NCBI GenBank assembly: GCA_035255045.1 | Contig: DATFAA010000019.1 | Span: 25,392-89,391, forward strand | Source of the DNA: JAGTRP01 sp035255045 | Lineage (GTDB): Bacteria > Pseudomonadota > Gammaproteobacteria > Burkholderiales > Rhodocyclaceae | DNA: 64,000 nt | Reading direction: 5' to 3' | Part shown: positions 44,937 through 53,757 of the stretch, one piece after another | Numbering within the stretch: the stretch's first letter is position 1 | How the letters are laid out: each line of letters starts with the position of its first letter | The notes under the pieces: model-generated | The model's database searches: none | The model's input: the letters and a program-made list of their open reading frames with translations, nothing else | Told to the model about the DNA's origin: nothing | Program-made: the position numbers and the translations under genes

Positions 44937-45662
44937 ATGCCCCTGCTACGACGCTTCTGGGATTCCTCCACCGGCACCTGCTCTTACCTGATCGGGTCCG
45001 CCGCCGCTCGCCAGGCTGTGTTCATCGACCCGGTCCGCGAGCAGGTCCCCCTCTACCTAGGCGTTCTCCAGGAACTCGGCCTGCAGTTGGCCGCCGTCCT
45101 GGAAACCCATGTCCATGCCGACCATGTCACCGCCGCCGGCGTCCTGCGCCAGCTCACCGGCGCCGCCGTGATGGGCAGCCGCCAGGGCGGTTTCGAAGGT
45201 GCCGACCGCCTGCTGGCCGACGGCGAACAGCTGACCTTCGGCGATCTCACCCTGGAGGTGCTGGCCACCCCCGGCCACACCCCGGGCTGCCTCACCTACT
45301 GCTGGGGCGACCGCCTGTTCACCGGCGATTCCATGCTCATCGGCGGCTGCGGCCGCACCGACGAGCCGGGCGGCAACGGCGGCCAGCTCTTCGACAGCCT
45401 CACCCGCCGCCTCCTGACCCGGCCCGACGAGTACCTGATCTACCCCGGCCACGGCACCCAGCGGCGCTGGGTGAGCTGCATCGGCGAGGAGAAGCGCACC
45501 AACCCCATGCTCCTCGGCATCAGCCGGGACGAATTCATCGCCCTCAACCGCCGGCGGGAGGAGCCTCCCCTCCCCGGCCTGGCGGACAAGCAGGCCGCCA
45601 ACCGGCGCTGCGGCGAACTGCCCGGCGCGGAAGGCCGGGCGACAAACGATTATCCCCATTGA
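44937..45662 (+). CDS. pdo: Persulfide dioxygenase (ETHE1-like MBL-fold)
   Basis: A 241-residue metallo-beta-lactamase-fold protein that oxidises glutathione persulfide to sulfite. Iron ligands expected from ETHE1 are present: H58 of HVHADH, H114 of TPGHT and D131 of FTGDSM; YPGHG follows at about 170. The absence of the extra zinc-site Asp/His pattern of glyoxalase II, plus GGCGRTD, favours persulfide dioxygenase. Located divergent from fisR and upstream of ccoG (12-nt gap), behind an FNR box. A sqr gene is not in the window. Confidence 0.85.
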   Translation: MPLLRRFWDSSTGTCSYLIGSAAARQAVFIDPVREQVPLYLGVLQELGLQLAAVLETHVHADHVTAAGVLRQLTGAAVMGSRQGGFEGADRLLADGEQLTFGDLTLEVLATPGHTPGCLTYCWGDRLFTGDSMLIGGCGRTDEPGGNGGQLFDSLTRRLLTRPDEYLIYPGHGTQRRWVSCIGEEKRTNPMLLGISRDEFIALNRRREEPPLPGLADKQAANRRCGELPGAEGRATNDYPH

Positions 45663-45674
45663 GGTAACAGCACC

Positions 45675-47084
<1,410 letters not shown>

Positions 47085-47130
47085 CCGGCACGAAAGCCAT
47101 AATCCATTCACCTTTAGAGGAGAGAAACCC

Positions 47131-47700
47131 ATGAAGAAGACAGTCGCCGCCCTGGCCCTAGCCGCCCTCGCCTTCCCTGCCCTGGCCCAGGACATCGAGG
47201 CCCTGACCGCCGACACCAAGAAGACCGTCCTGCCGGTGGTCCCCAAGGTGATGGCCGCCATGCAGGAGGCGGTCGGGCAGAAGGGCGTGGCCGACGCCAT
47301 CCCGGTGTGCAAGGACCAGGCCCCGAAGCTCATCCAGGAAGTACGGGATGCCACCGGCTGGTCCATCCGCCGGGTCACCCTCAAGGTGCGCAACCCGGAC
47401 CGGGGCACTCCCGACAGCTGGGAAGAAGCGACCCTCAAGGAAATGGATCAGAAGCTGGCCTCCGGCGCCAAGCCGGAAAGCCTGGAGAAGGCGGAGGTGG
47501 TGAAGGAAGGGGACAAGTCCTACTTCCGCTACGCCAAGGCCCTGCCGGTGGCGGATGTCTGCGTCGCCTGCCATGGTGCGCCGGAGAGCATGGACCCGAA
47601 GCTCAAGGCCAAGCTGTCGGAGAGCTACCCCCACGACAAGGCGGTGGGCTACAGCCGTGGCGACATCCGCGGCATCCTGTCGGTCAAGCGGCCGCTGTAA
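47131..47700 (+). CDS. DUF3365/Tll0287-like periplasmic heme protein
   Basis: A 189-residue protein with a Sec signal peptide (about 1-19) and a single c-type heme site CVACH near residue 148. The fold, judged from ATGWSIRRVTLKVRNPDRGTPD and GYSRGDIRGILSVKRPL, is the Tll0287-like (DUF3365) PAS-related heme sensor domain. Start ATG 47131 follows AGAGGAGAGAAACCC. It ends the pdo-ccoG operon; it may sense redox state or carry electrons, undetermined. Confidence 0.83.
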   Translation: MKKTVAALALAALAFPALAQDIEALTADTKKTVLPVVPKVMAAMQEAVGQKGVADAIPVCKDQAPKLIQEVRDATGWSIRRVTLKVRNPDRGTPDSWEEATLKEMDQKLASGAKPESLEKAEVVKEGDKSYFRYAKALPVADVCVACHGAPESMDPKLKAKLSESYPHDKAVGYSRGDIRGILSVKRPL

Positions 47701-47706
47701 AGGAAA

Positions 47707-47740
47707 AGGCCGGTGCCCGTTGGATCGGGCTTGCCGGCCT
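47707..47740 (-). terminator. Hairpin terminator between convergent genes
   Basis: AGGCCGG (47707-47713) pairs with CCGGCCT (47734-47740), with an inner CCCG/CGGG stem. On the minus strand the stem runs into UUUUCC, a usable U-tract, so it best serves the glycine-zipper gene; the stem may also slow the rightward transcript. Confidence 0.65.
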
Positions 47741-47779
47741 CGTGCCTGCAAGGGGCGGGAGGAATCGCCCCGGGGCAGC

Positions 47780-47983
47780 CTAGCGCTCGTTGCGCTTGCC
47801 CACTTCGTGGCCGATCACGCCGCCCACGACCGCTCCGCCGACCCGTCCTGCCGTCGAGTTGGTGGCTGCGTCTCCGACGCCGTAGCCGGCGGCCGCACCG
47901 ATCGCCGTACCGCTCGTGGTGCCACAGCCCGCCAGGGTGAGGGCCGCAGCCAGGCTGCAAAGGAATATCTTGACGTGTTTCAT
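47780..47983 (-). CDS. Glycine-zipper lipoprotein (OsmB-like)
   Basis: A 67-residue lipoprotein with lipobox LAGC at residues 17-20 and a glycine-zipper 2TM segment (AIGAAAGYGVGDAATN..GGAVVGGVIGHEVGK). Members are small outer membrane proteins, some stress induced; the exact role is unknown. ATG 47983 follows AAGGAGCCGACC. It is divergent from the TauE/SafE gene and convergent with the DUF3365 gene. Confidence 0.8.
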   Translation of the reverse strand: MKHVKIFLCSLAAALTLAGCGTTSGTAIGAAAGYGVGDAATNSTAGRVGGAVVGGVIGHEVGKRNER

Positions 47984-48181
47984 GGTCGGCTCCTTGGAAG
48001 GATGATGGTGACCATGCTAAGCGTCTCGCCGGGCAATTTCTGTCGGACGGCGCGGAGTCGGATGTCGGACGATTCCTGCACTGCGGAGGCGCCAGGACAC
48101 CCGCCTGGCGCCCCAGCCTTCGAACAGGCGCCCGAACCTCCCGGCCTATAATGGCCGGCAGCCAGTAACCATGACACCCAG

Positions 48182-48964
48182 ATGATCATTGAGTCCTATG
48201 CCGTCGCCGGGGCGCTTACCGGGTTCCTTGTAGGCCTCACGGGGGTGGGTGGCGGAGCCTTGATGACCCCCATTCTCCTGCTGGTCTTCGGCGTCGCGCC
48301 CAACACCGCCATCGCTACCGATCTGTGGTTCGCCGCCGCCACCAAGGTGGTAGCGGCCGGGGTTCATCAGCAGCGTGGCCAAGTCGACTGGCAAGTGGTC
48401 AGGCGATTGTGGCTCGGCAGCCTGCCTGTGGCGCTGGCGGTCGTGCTGGCCGTCAGCTTCGGGGCAAAGGTGCAGAAGATCGGCTGGCTGTCCCAGGCAA
48501 TCGGGATGGTCATCCTCGTCACTGCCGTCGGTCTGCTGCTCGCGCCAAGGCTCGCGGCCATCGCCCGCCATCGGCGGCTCGAACGCCCCCGGGAGTTCAA
48601 GGCGAAGCAGACAGCCCTGACCGTACTGTGTGGCGCGGCGCTCGGGCTCTGCGTGGCATTGACTTCGGTCGGCGCGGGCGCCTTGGGCAGCGTGATGCTG
48701 CTCTACCTGTACCCGCTGCGGATGACGCCCCATCGCCTGGTCGCCACCGATATCGTCCACGCCATTCCCCTCGCCATCGTCGCCGGTGCCGGCTACCTGG
48801 TGGCCGGCATGGTGGACCTCCAAATGCTGCTCAGCCTGCTCGCCGGCTCCATTCCCGCCGTGGTCGCGGGCTCCCTGCTGGCCGGTCGATTCTCGGCCCG
48901 CAAGCTGCAGATGGCATTGGCCTGCGTGCTGATGTTCGCGGCGCTGAAGACCCTGTCGACCTAG
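48182..48964 (+). CDS. TauE/SafE family sulfite/organosulfonate exporter
   Basis: A 260-residue inner membrane protein with about eight helices in two repeats. The repeat signatures GLTGVGGGALMTPILLLVFG and ALTSVGAGALGSVMLLYLY mark the family. Position 2.5 kb from a persulfide dioxygenase, whose product is sulfite, makes sulfite export plausible, although the family also carries other anions. Start ATG 48182 lacks a strong Shine-Dalgarno (ACCCAG). It is the last gene before the integrated element. Confidence 0.82.
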   Translation: MIIESYAVAGALTGFLVGLTGVGGGALMTPILLLVFGVAPNTAIATDLWFAAATKVVAAGVHQQRGQVDWQVVRRLWLGSLPVALAVVLAVSFGAKVQKIGWLSQAIGMVILVTAVGLLLAPRLAAIARHRRLERPREFKAKQTALTVLCGAALGLCVALTSVGAGALGSVMLLYLYPLRMTPHRLVATDIVHAIPLAIVAGAGYLVAGMVDLQMLLSLLAGSIPAVVAGSLLAGRFSARKLQMALACVLMFAALKTLST

Positions 48965-49034
48965 CGGACAGCGATTTGCGGGGCTCTTTCGCCGAACGGG
49001 AGCAGGCGTTTCCCAGACAGGGCGAAAAGGCAAT

Positions 49035-49058
49035 AAAAAACCCGCACTCTGGCGGGTT
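49035..49058 (-). terminator. Intrinsic terminator on the minus strand, probable original tRNA-Leu terminator
   Basis: AACCCGC (49039-49045) and GCGGGTT (49052-49058) form a 7-bp stem with a 6-nt loop, and the minus strand reads into six U. It lies 36 nt beyond the degenerate tRNA-Leu 3' end copy at 49094, as expected for the terminator that ended the tRNA operon before the element inserted. Confidence 0.75.
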
Positions 49059-49093
49059 CATTACGTGCTACTGGATGTCCAATTACTGCTGTC

Positions 49094-49106
49094 TGGTGCT
49101 TGGGCG
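49094..49106. other. Candidate attachment-site remnant at the left end of the element
   Basis: TGGTGC-TTGGGCG is the tRNA-Leu 3' end sequence TGGTGCCTTGGGCG (62612-62625) with one C missing. Phage-like genes begin to its right and ordinary chromosomal genes end to its left. The match is short and imperfect. Confidence 0.5.
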
Positions 49107-49245
49107 TGAATATAACAACGTCCGGGAAGCCGCATGGATTGGCAATCTGCAATTTCACAGTTTGGCAGTTGCCCCAAAACTTGCCCCCAGGTGAAGCACT
49201 CTACCATTTCGCACACACCCAGACTTCACATGGAAGCCTCGCACG

Positions 49246-49500
49246 TCATCCTATCCATTTATTCACTCTTTCGCAGTGCCGACATTGATCCGTATTTTCG
49301 CCAATGTCGTGCCCCCGATACCGATCTACCGCAATCCATTCGTGGCGGCCCATAGCGTGACACCGCCACCATTGGAAACGAGGCAAAACAAGTGTGACCA
49401 TCACCACAAAGAGCCAGAAAGTTCCAATATACCAGCGAGAATCTGGCCTGACATATCCGATCACAGCAGTGACAACAGCAGCATAATATAAAGAAGTCAT
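49246..49500 (-). CDS. Small membrane protein with zinc-ribbon-like Cys/His motifs
   Basis: An 84-residue protein with two predicted helices (about 4-18 and 24-40) followed by WRCHAMGRHEW and CRHCERVNKW, a Cys/His arrangement common in small phage zinc-ribbon proteins. ATG 49500 is preceded by an excellent GGGAGGGAGGG Shine-Dalgarno, which supports translation and fixes the start. Last gene of the element; function unknown. Confidence 0.62.
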   Translation of the reverse strand: MTSLYYAAVVTAVIGYVRPDSRWYIGTFWLFVVMVTLVLPRFQWWRCHAMGRHEWIAVDRYRGHDIGENTDQCRHCERVNKWIG

Positions 49501-49710
49501 ACCCTCCCTCCCGTTGATCTTCTCGGCCAGCACCAGCATACAGCAGTAGGCGCATTCAAAGACTCATCTGCTTTTTTCGGCCTGTGCGTCCCGCTATTGC
49601 CTCAATGGCGGGCGAACCTCAGATATGTGGTTTCCCATAGAAAGCGTGGATTGTCATCGGCAACGCTCGCGCTGTTGCATGAGCTTTGCCGCGGGACAGT
49701 GGACTTCAGA

Positions 49711-50160
49711 TTAGCGCCGGCACTTCGGGCGCGAATACCGGTGGCATGCCCCTTGCCAGTCCCCGGCGACCTCTCGCTGCGCGTCTGCGAGGGCTACCTG
49801 ACCGGAGCAGACCAAGCACTGGAGCTTGACCTCGATCCGGTCTTTTCGCTTGGCGCCGCCTTCCCCTTCCCATGGCTGCAGCCGGAGGTTCTCGGCCTTG
49901 CGCGGATGACCGCCCAGGGCCAGGGGGATGATGTGATCCAGCTCGTATTCGGCGATCAGCCCTTCGTCTATCCCGGCCTCCCGCATCAGGGCCCGTTTCA
50001 CCTTGTCGGTGTAGGACCTTGGCGGTCTAACGGTGGCCGTATAGCCGGGCTGGCAGATCGTCTGGTGGGTGTTGTCCTGGGTTACCTCCGGACTTAGGGC
50101 GCCGGCCGCATATGCTGCCAGCGGGCAGAGGAGGGCAATGGCGATGGTCAGTTTAGCCAC
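49711..50160 (-). CDS. Exported HNH-type nuclease-like protein
   Basis: A 149-residue protein with a probable signal peptide (about 1-20, ending AAYAAG) and an HNH-like motif YELDHIIPLALGGHPRKAENL near residues 84-104 with two later Cys pairs. This suggests a secreted or periplasmic nuclease-fold protein. GTG 50160 overlaps the DUF3761 gene by 13 nt. Small HNH proteins with signal peptides recur in phage-like islands; a DNA target is not predictable. Confidence 0.68.
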   Translation of the reverse strand: MAKLTIAIALLCPLAAYAAGALSPEVTQDNTHQTICQPGYTATVRPPRSYTDKVKRALMREAGIDEGLIAEYELDHIIPLALGGHPRKAENLRLQPWEGEGGAKRKDRIEVKLQCLVCSGQVALADAQREVAGDWQGACHRYSRPKCRR

Positions 50161-50504
50161 TGGGCGACCCCACCATGACGGGAACAGGTTCCCCGGGCGC
50201 TCTGGCTGAAGGAGTATGAGCCGTCCCTGCACTTCGCAGAGGCCCCGGCAGGTACCGCCCCCGTCAGAGAGTGGGCTGGCGCATGGACCGTCTGTCCGCT
50301 CCGGCTGGTGTAGTGCCCATGCTCCTGCAGGTTGTTCTCCCCGGCGACGGTGAATTGCGGATAGGAGCGGGCCGGCGACCGCCTGGCTTCGGCCACTCCG
50401 CCGGCCAGTAGCAAGGCAGCGACTAGCGAGATTCTGCAGATGGCTCCAAGCGTTCCCCTGCGGCCGGCAGCCGAGATGGCCAGCCGTCGGCGGGATGGGG
50501 TCAA
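50148..50504 (-). CDS. DUF3761 domain secreted protein
   Basis: A 118-residue exported protein (signal peptide about 22-43) ending in the DUF3761 block AKCRDGSYSFSQSARGTCSRHGGVAQWL. The only start that keeps the signal peptide is TTG 50502-50504, which overlaps the TGA of the upstream gene (TTGA), implying translational coupling. The domain is common in phage and plasmid-borne small exported proteins; function unknown. Confidence 0.68.
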   Translation of the reverse strand: MTPSRRRLAISAAGRRGTLGAICRISLVAALLLAGGVAEARRSPARSYPQFTVAGENNLQEHGHYTSRSGQTVHAPAHSLTGAVPAGASAKCRDGSYSFSQSARGTCSRHGGVAQWLN

Positions 50505-51187
50505 GAATCACCTCGGGGGACGCCAGCAATCCGGTGGGCCGAGAACTTAACTTCGCCAGGTGTGGCAGTCGGCTCTGCCGTGAGGGCAAGGCCTTCCGGC
50601 AGCGCTGGGGAGTGCAGCTCTTCACCGGCCATCAGCTTGATGAGCAGTGACCACTTGGCGGGATTGCCGACCGTGAAGGACTTCGGCTTTTCGTTCTTGC
50701 TGGTGTGGACCGTGATGGCATCCAGGGAAGCATCGATCCCGATCACGTCCTTGAGCGCGACAGCGGCTGACCTCCGAGGGGACAGGAAGACCAGGCGCCG
50801 GTTGGTCAGGTGGAGGTTGCCGTCGGCGACAGGTCGGATGTCCTCAACGGGGATGGACTCGCCGCCGCCGAGGTAGATGGGGACCTTGCCGATCCTGACC
50901 CGGGTGCCGGCGCCCATGCTGATCCGCCTTGTTCGCAGCTCGTGGAGCGTGGAAGGTTCCTGGAGACAGCCGAACTCGCCATCCTTGAGGCTGACGTCGG
51001 GCATCCACACCGGCACGAATACCCGGTCTCGGTTCAGGTTAGCGATGTAGGCGCATGCCTCGGCAACCTGCCGCCCAGCTCGCCCCTCCAGTTCTTGGTG
51101 GGGGCGCTCGGCCGCTTTCCGCCGGAAGGGTGACAGCACCAGCCAGGCAACGAACGCGAGGAACACGAGTAAGGCGAGGACTTCCAT
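50501..51187 (-). CDS. Membrane-anchored protein with PH-like (GRAM) domain
   Basis: A 228-residue protein with one N-terminal membrane helix (about 3-20) and a cytoplasmic C-terminal region where DGNLHLTNRRLVFLSPRRS and VALKDVIGIDASLDAITVHT are typical of bacterial PH/GRAM-like folds. Translationally coupled to the DUF3761 gene. No known phage function; the fold may bind a membrane or a partner protein. Confidence 0.6.
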   Translation of the reverse strand: MEVLALLVFLAFVAWLVLSPFRRKAAERPHQELEGRAGRQVAEACAYIANLNRDRVFVPVWMPDVSLKDGEFGCLQEPSTLHELRTRRISMGAGTRVRIGKVPIYLGGGESIPVEDIRPVADGNLHLTNRRLVFLSPRRSAAVALKDVIGIDASLDAITVHTSKNEKPKSFTVGNPAKWSLLIKLMAGEELHSPALPEGLALTAEPTATPGEVKFSAHRIAGVPRGDS

Positions 51188-51217
51188 GTTGTCAGGGCAA
51201 GAGCGCTAGGACTTGGC

Positions 51218-51535
51218 TTACGCCCGGGCATTACCTAGAGGCGATACGGCTACGCTGGCGATTTCGCTACGCGCGGCAAACCATGCCCGAACAGTGGCGC
51301 GATCTTCCTCTGTTGCACTGCCGCTACCGCTCCTGGTCACGTAGCCGCCATCTACCCACCCGCCGAATAGCAGTCCTCTGGCCTCAATTACCTCCACCAG
51401 GAACGCATCGATGAATGCTTCTGCGGCATCGTCTGACAAGGGATGCTGTAACTGAGCCTTTACCTCGAAGCCGAGTTCGAGAAATTCACCCGCGTGGAGC
51501 TTTTTGCGAAGACGGGCGGATCGATGTTTCGCCAT
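51218..51535 (-). CDS. yggL: YggL/DUF469 family protein
   Basis: A 105-residue protein of the YggL family: MAKHRSARLRKKLHAGEF matches the family N-terminus (RSRRLRKKMHxDEF), followed by ELGFEVK and a DAFLVEVIEARGLLFGG block. E. coli YggL binds the 50S ribosomal subunit. Members are normally chromosomal housekeeping genes, so a copy inside this element is noteworthy cargo. ATG 51535 follows TTCCTAGGGAATAAACC (weak Shine-Dalgarno). Confidence 0.75.
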   Translation of the reverse strand: MAKHRSARLRKKLHAGEFLELGFEVKAQLQHPLSDDAAEAFIDAFLVEVIEARGLLFGGWVDGGYVTRSGSGSATEEDRATVRAWFAARSEIASVAVSPLGNARA

Positions 51536-51628
51536 GGTTTATTCCCTAGGAAGATCGGTGGGTGCTATGACGTTGAAATTATAAGCACCGGTCGGGCCGG
51601 AGTGGCACAGCTTTCCGAGGAAAACCAA

Positions 51629-51931
51629 CTACGCCTTTGCCTTTCGTGGAGTGGCTGATGATCCCGGAGGCCTAGCGGCACGGTCTTCCATGATCCTCTC
51701 TACCAAGCTCAATTTTTCACCGCTCCGCAGGCGCTTGGCCTTCAGGTCGGGGCGCTTCGGTGCGTCCTTCTTGCCGCCGACAAAGCGGGCATTCTCGTCC
51801 ACGTAATAGGAACGGCCGATATAGATCGGAAGCGGGGAGATGTACCCCTCGGCCCGCCACTTCATTAGCGTGTTGCGATGCGGTGGCGGGTCAAAGTTGC
51901 GGGCGGCCCATTCGGTCAGGGGGATTTTCAT
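51629..51931 (-). CDS. Excisionase-like DNA-binding protein
   Basis: A 100-residue protein whose N-terminus, LTEWAARNF..PHRNTLMKWRAEGYI and IGRSYYVDENARF, is the helix-turn-helix and wing pattern of Xis-type excisionases (RdfH/Xis family). A basic C-terminal tail follows. Presumably promotes excision with the integrase at 61-62 kb, though it lies 10 kb away. Start ATG 51931 is preceded by GAGGTCCCCGG. Confidence 0.72.
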   Translation of the reverse strand: MKIPLTEWAARNFDPPPHRNTLMKWRAEGYISPLPIYIGRSYYVDENARFVGGKKDAPKRPDLKAKRLRSGEKLSLVERIMEDRAARPPGSSATPRKAKA

Positions 51932-51974
51932 CCGGGGACCTCATTGATTGCGATACCTGGCAAGACGGAGCTTT

Positions 51975-52199
51975 CTACCTGCGCCATCCTCTGCCGCCCC
52001 CATGCCAACCGCCATGGCCACCGCCTTCATGCCACCATCCGCCGATGACGACGTTGGGGACAAAGACCGGGCCGCTATACACGGGATAGCCTTGATAGCC
52101 ATATCCATAGTCGTAAGGGCCAGGATAGGAGGGAACGACCATGCAGCCCGAGAGTGCCGCCACAGCCGCTGCAGCCATGGCACGGGTGCGAATTCTCAT
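51975..52199 (-). CDS. Small Gly/Tyr-rich lipoprotein
   Basis: A 74-residue lipoprotein with lipobox LSGC (Cys 19) and a Tyr/Gly/Pro-rich mature part ending in His/Gly/Trp repeats (GGGHGGWHGGGRGWRR). The composition suggests a surface or metal-binding tail. Start ATG 52199. Unknown function. Confidence 0.62.
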   Translation of the reverse strand: MRIRTRAMAAAAVAALSGCMVVPSYPGPYDYGYGYQGYPVYSGPVFVPNVVIGGWWHEGGGHGGWHGGGRGWRR

Positions 52200-52331
52200 G
52201 ATGCAACTCCAGGCGCCCTAATACGGCGCCACGCTTTCACTATGGCACCGGTCAGGAGACATGCAATTGCTCATTTGTCACCAAATGCAACTGGAGCACG
52301 GGCCCGTACCCCGCACTCCGCGGGGTACCGG

Positions 52332-52529
52332 CTATTGCAGCGCTATCTGCTCAATGAGGCCACCCGGCCGAACGATGGTTATCCAAGCCTCGTGGATTGG
52401 CTCCTGATCTGCAGCCAGATGGGTAGCGGCCTTCAATACGGCCTGTGAGAGTCGGCTGTTGCCTTGTCCCGCCTTGCCCTGGGTCTGGGAGGATGGGGGG
52501 CACAGTTGAATGATCTTGGCGGTAGTCAT
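52332..52529 (-). CDS. Hypothetical protein of the element
   Basis: A 65-residue unknown protein beginning MTTAKIIQLCPP. ATG 52529 has GGAGATACCGAC as Shine-Dalgarno; an earlier in-frame ATG at 52548-52550 overlaps the stop of the upstream gene (ATGA) and is an alternative. The conserved-looking C-terminus WITIVRPGGLIEQIALQ and its place directly after an AlpA-type gene suggest a small regulatory or replication accessory protein. No family recognised. Confidence 0.55.
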   Translation of the reverse strand: MTTAKIIQLCPPSSQTQGKAGQGNSRLSQAVLKAATHLAADQEPIHEAWITIVRPGGLIEQIALQ

Positions 52530-52546
52530 GTCGGTATCTCCGCGGC

Positions 52547-53011
52547 TCATTTGTTGGGTGCGCCGGGGGCGATAGTTGGCTCGGGTGTGCTGGCGCTATC
52601 AATATCCGCCGGCTGCTTGCCGTCCCGGGCTCTGATCCAGGCCTGCACCTCCAGTTCACGCCAGCCGGAGGCGTGTTTGCCAAGCTTGATCCGCCCAGGG
52701 AATGCCCCGGCCGTGATCAGCTTGTAGATGGCGGACTTCTTCAGGCCGACCATCTGCTCGACGTCGGGCAGGCGCAGGATCTTGTCGCCCGAAGCGATGC
52801 TGCCGCTGCTCTGCTTCTTTGGCTGCTCGTGTGATTGTGCCGGCGCCTCGGCGGCGCCCGGGGCTCCGCCAACCGTCTTTCCGGATCGTGTGGCCGTCCA
52901 GGCCTGAAAGCTCTTCAAGGCTTCGGCGGCAGCCTCCTTCGCGGTCTGCCTTATCAGCGCATCCAGCTCGGTCTTGGTCATGATGACGACCGGCCCACTG
53001 GTCTTAAGCAT
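52547..53011 (-). CDS. AlpA-like excisionase/regulator with N-terminal extension
   Basis: A 154-residue protein whose C-terminal half, ILRLPDVEQMVGLKKSAIYK followed by AGAFPGRIKLGK and WRELEVQAWIRAR, is an AlpA/MerR-like winged helix. The N-terminal half is a helical, Ala/Lys/Gln-rich region. ATG 53011 has a very good TTGAAAGGAGAGACC Shine-Dalgarno. AlpA proteins control integrase and early genes in P4- and PICI-like satellites. This is one of two AlpA-type genes in the element. Confidence 0.75.
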   Translation of the reverse strand: MLKTSGPVVIMTKTELDALIRQTAKEAAAEALKSFQAWTATRSGKTVGGAPGAAEAPAQSHEQPKKQSSGSIASGDKILRLPDVEQMVGLKKSAIYKLITAGAFPGRIKLGKHASGWRELEVQAWIRARDGKQPADIDSASTPEPTIAPGAPNK

Positions 53012-53070
53012 GGTCTCTCCTTTCAAGGACGCAGGCTGTGAGAGGCGGCTTGTGCCGCCCTCCATAACCG

Positions 53071-53343
53071 TCAGGAATGTTGGTCCTCGAACATCTCTTC
53101 AACCATCTGGGAGAGAGCGAGTGCGCCAGCGAGCATGGCATCCACCTCGCTGGGGGAGAGCCGGAGCGGTTGGACCCCGCCAGAGTTGGCGCGCAGCTGG
53201 TGGTCTGCGACCATTCGGAGCGTTGCCTTGATGCTCCGGATCGCACGGTAGGCAGAGCCGGCCGGCCCAGGCTGGATGGTCACCGGGCGCTCGAAGTCCT
53301 GCCAGTGCTGCTCAACGTGAGGGGTGGTGGTGTTGGTTTGCAT
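53071..53343 (-). CDS. Hypothetical protein of the element
   Basis: A 90-residue predicted helical acidic protein. ATG 53343 follows GTGGAGCGAATC. The segment LSPSEVDAMLAGALALSQMVEEMF is amphipathic, and the gene precedes the AlpA-like gene. No family recognised. Confidence 0.55.
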   Translation of the reverse strand: MQTNTTTPHVEQHWQDFERPVTIQPGPAGSAYRAIRSIKATLRMVADHQLRANSGGVQPLRLSPSEVDAMLAGALALSQMVEEMFEDQHS

Positions 53344-53493
53344 GATTCGCTCCACTGTAACGGTTGGGCTTCCCGTCACCCCCCGCCAAGAGGGTGAGCA
53401 GGCCGTGCAGGTTGGCGGACCGGTACAGTGGAACCGGCAGGGCCGAAGCCCTCCCGCACGGCCCGCTCGTTGAGCTTGCCATGCTACGGACGC

Positions 53494-53515
53494 AAAAAAA
53501 CTGCGTACCGCAGTT
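53494..53515 (-). terminator. Hairpin with U-tract on the minus strand
   Basis: AACTGCG (53499-53505) and CGCAGTT (53509-53515) form a 7-bp perfect stem with a 3-nt loop; the minus strand continues into a U-run (53500-53494). It can end transcripts coming from the membrane protein gene at 53.8-54.2 kb. It could instead be an operator. Confidence 0.55.
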
Positions 53516-53573
53516 ATACGCCACTGTCATACAGGCCGCCAAGCCCGCCTGCTGTTGTTTCAGCATTACCTAC

Positions 53574-53603
53574 AGCATAGACCCCACAAAACACCAGGGT
53601 CAA
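53574..53603 (-). promoter_or_regulatory. Candidate sigma-70 promoter, minus strand
   Basis: TTGACC (complement of 53598-53603) and TATGCT (complement of 53574-53579) with an 18-nt spacer. Directed at the 53071-53343 and AlpA-like genes. Moderate match only. Confidence 0.35.
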
Positions 53604-53757
53604 TAAGGGCAGTCAATCTATAATGTTTCGGCATAGTTATGACCTATGCTTTTGTGGTTCTCCTGTCATTTCTCCTAAGACGAGCCGGATATGATCTTCG
53701 CCCAAACCTCAGACAAGGAACTCCCTGATCCCCAGCCCAGCCGCCGGGATCAGCAAC

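Larger units (their letters stand above)
53344..53757. other. Intergenic control region (414 bp)
   Basis: AT-richer DNA between two leftward genes. It contains a candidate minus-strand promoter (53574-53603), a hairpin with A-tract (53494-53515) and a second palindrome GCATAG-N7-CTATGC at about 53631-53649. No convincing coding frame. It probably holds the promoter of the leftward AlpA-containing operon. Confidence 0.5.
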
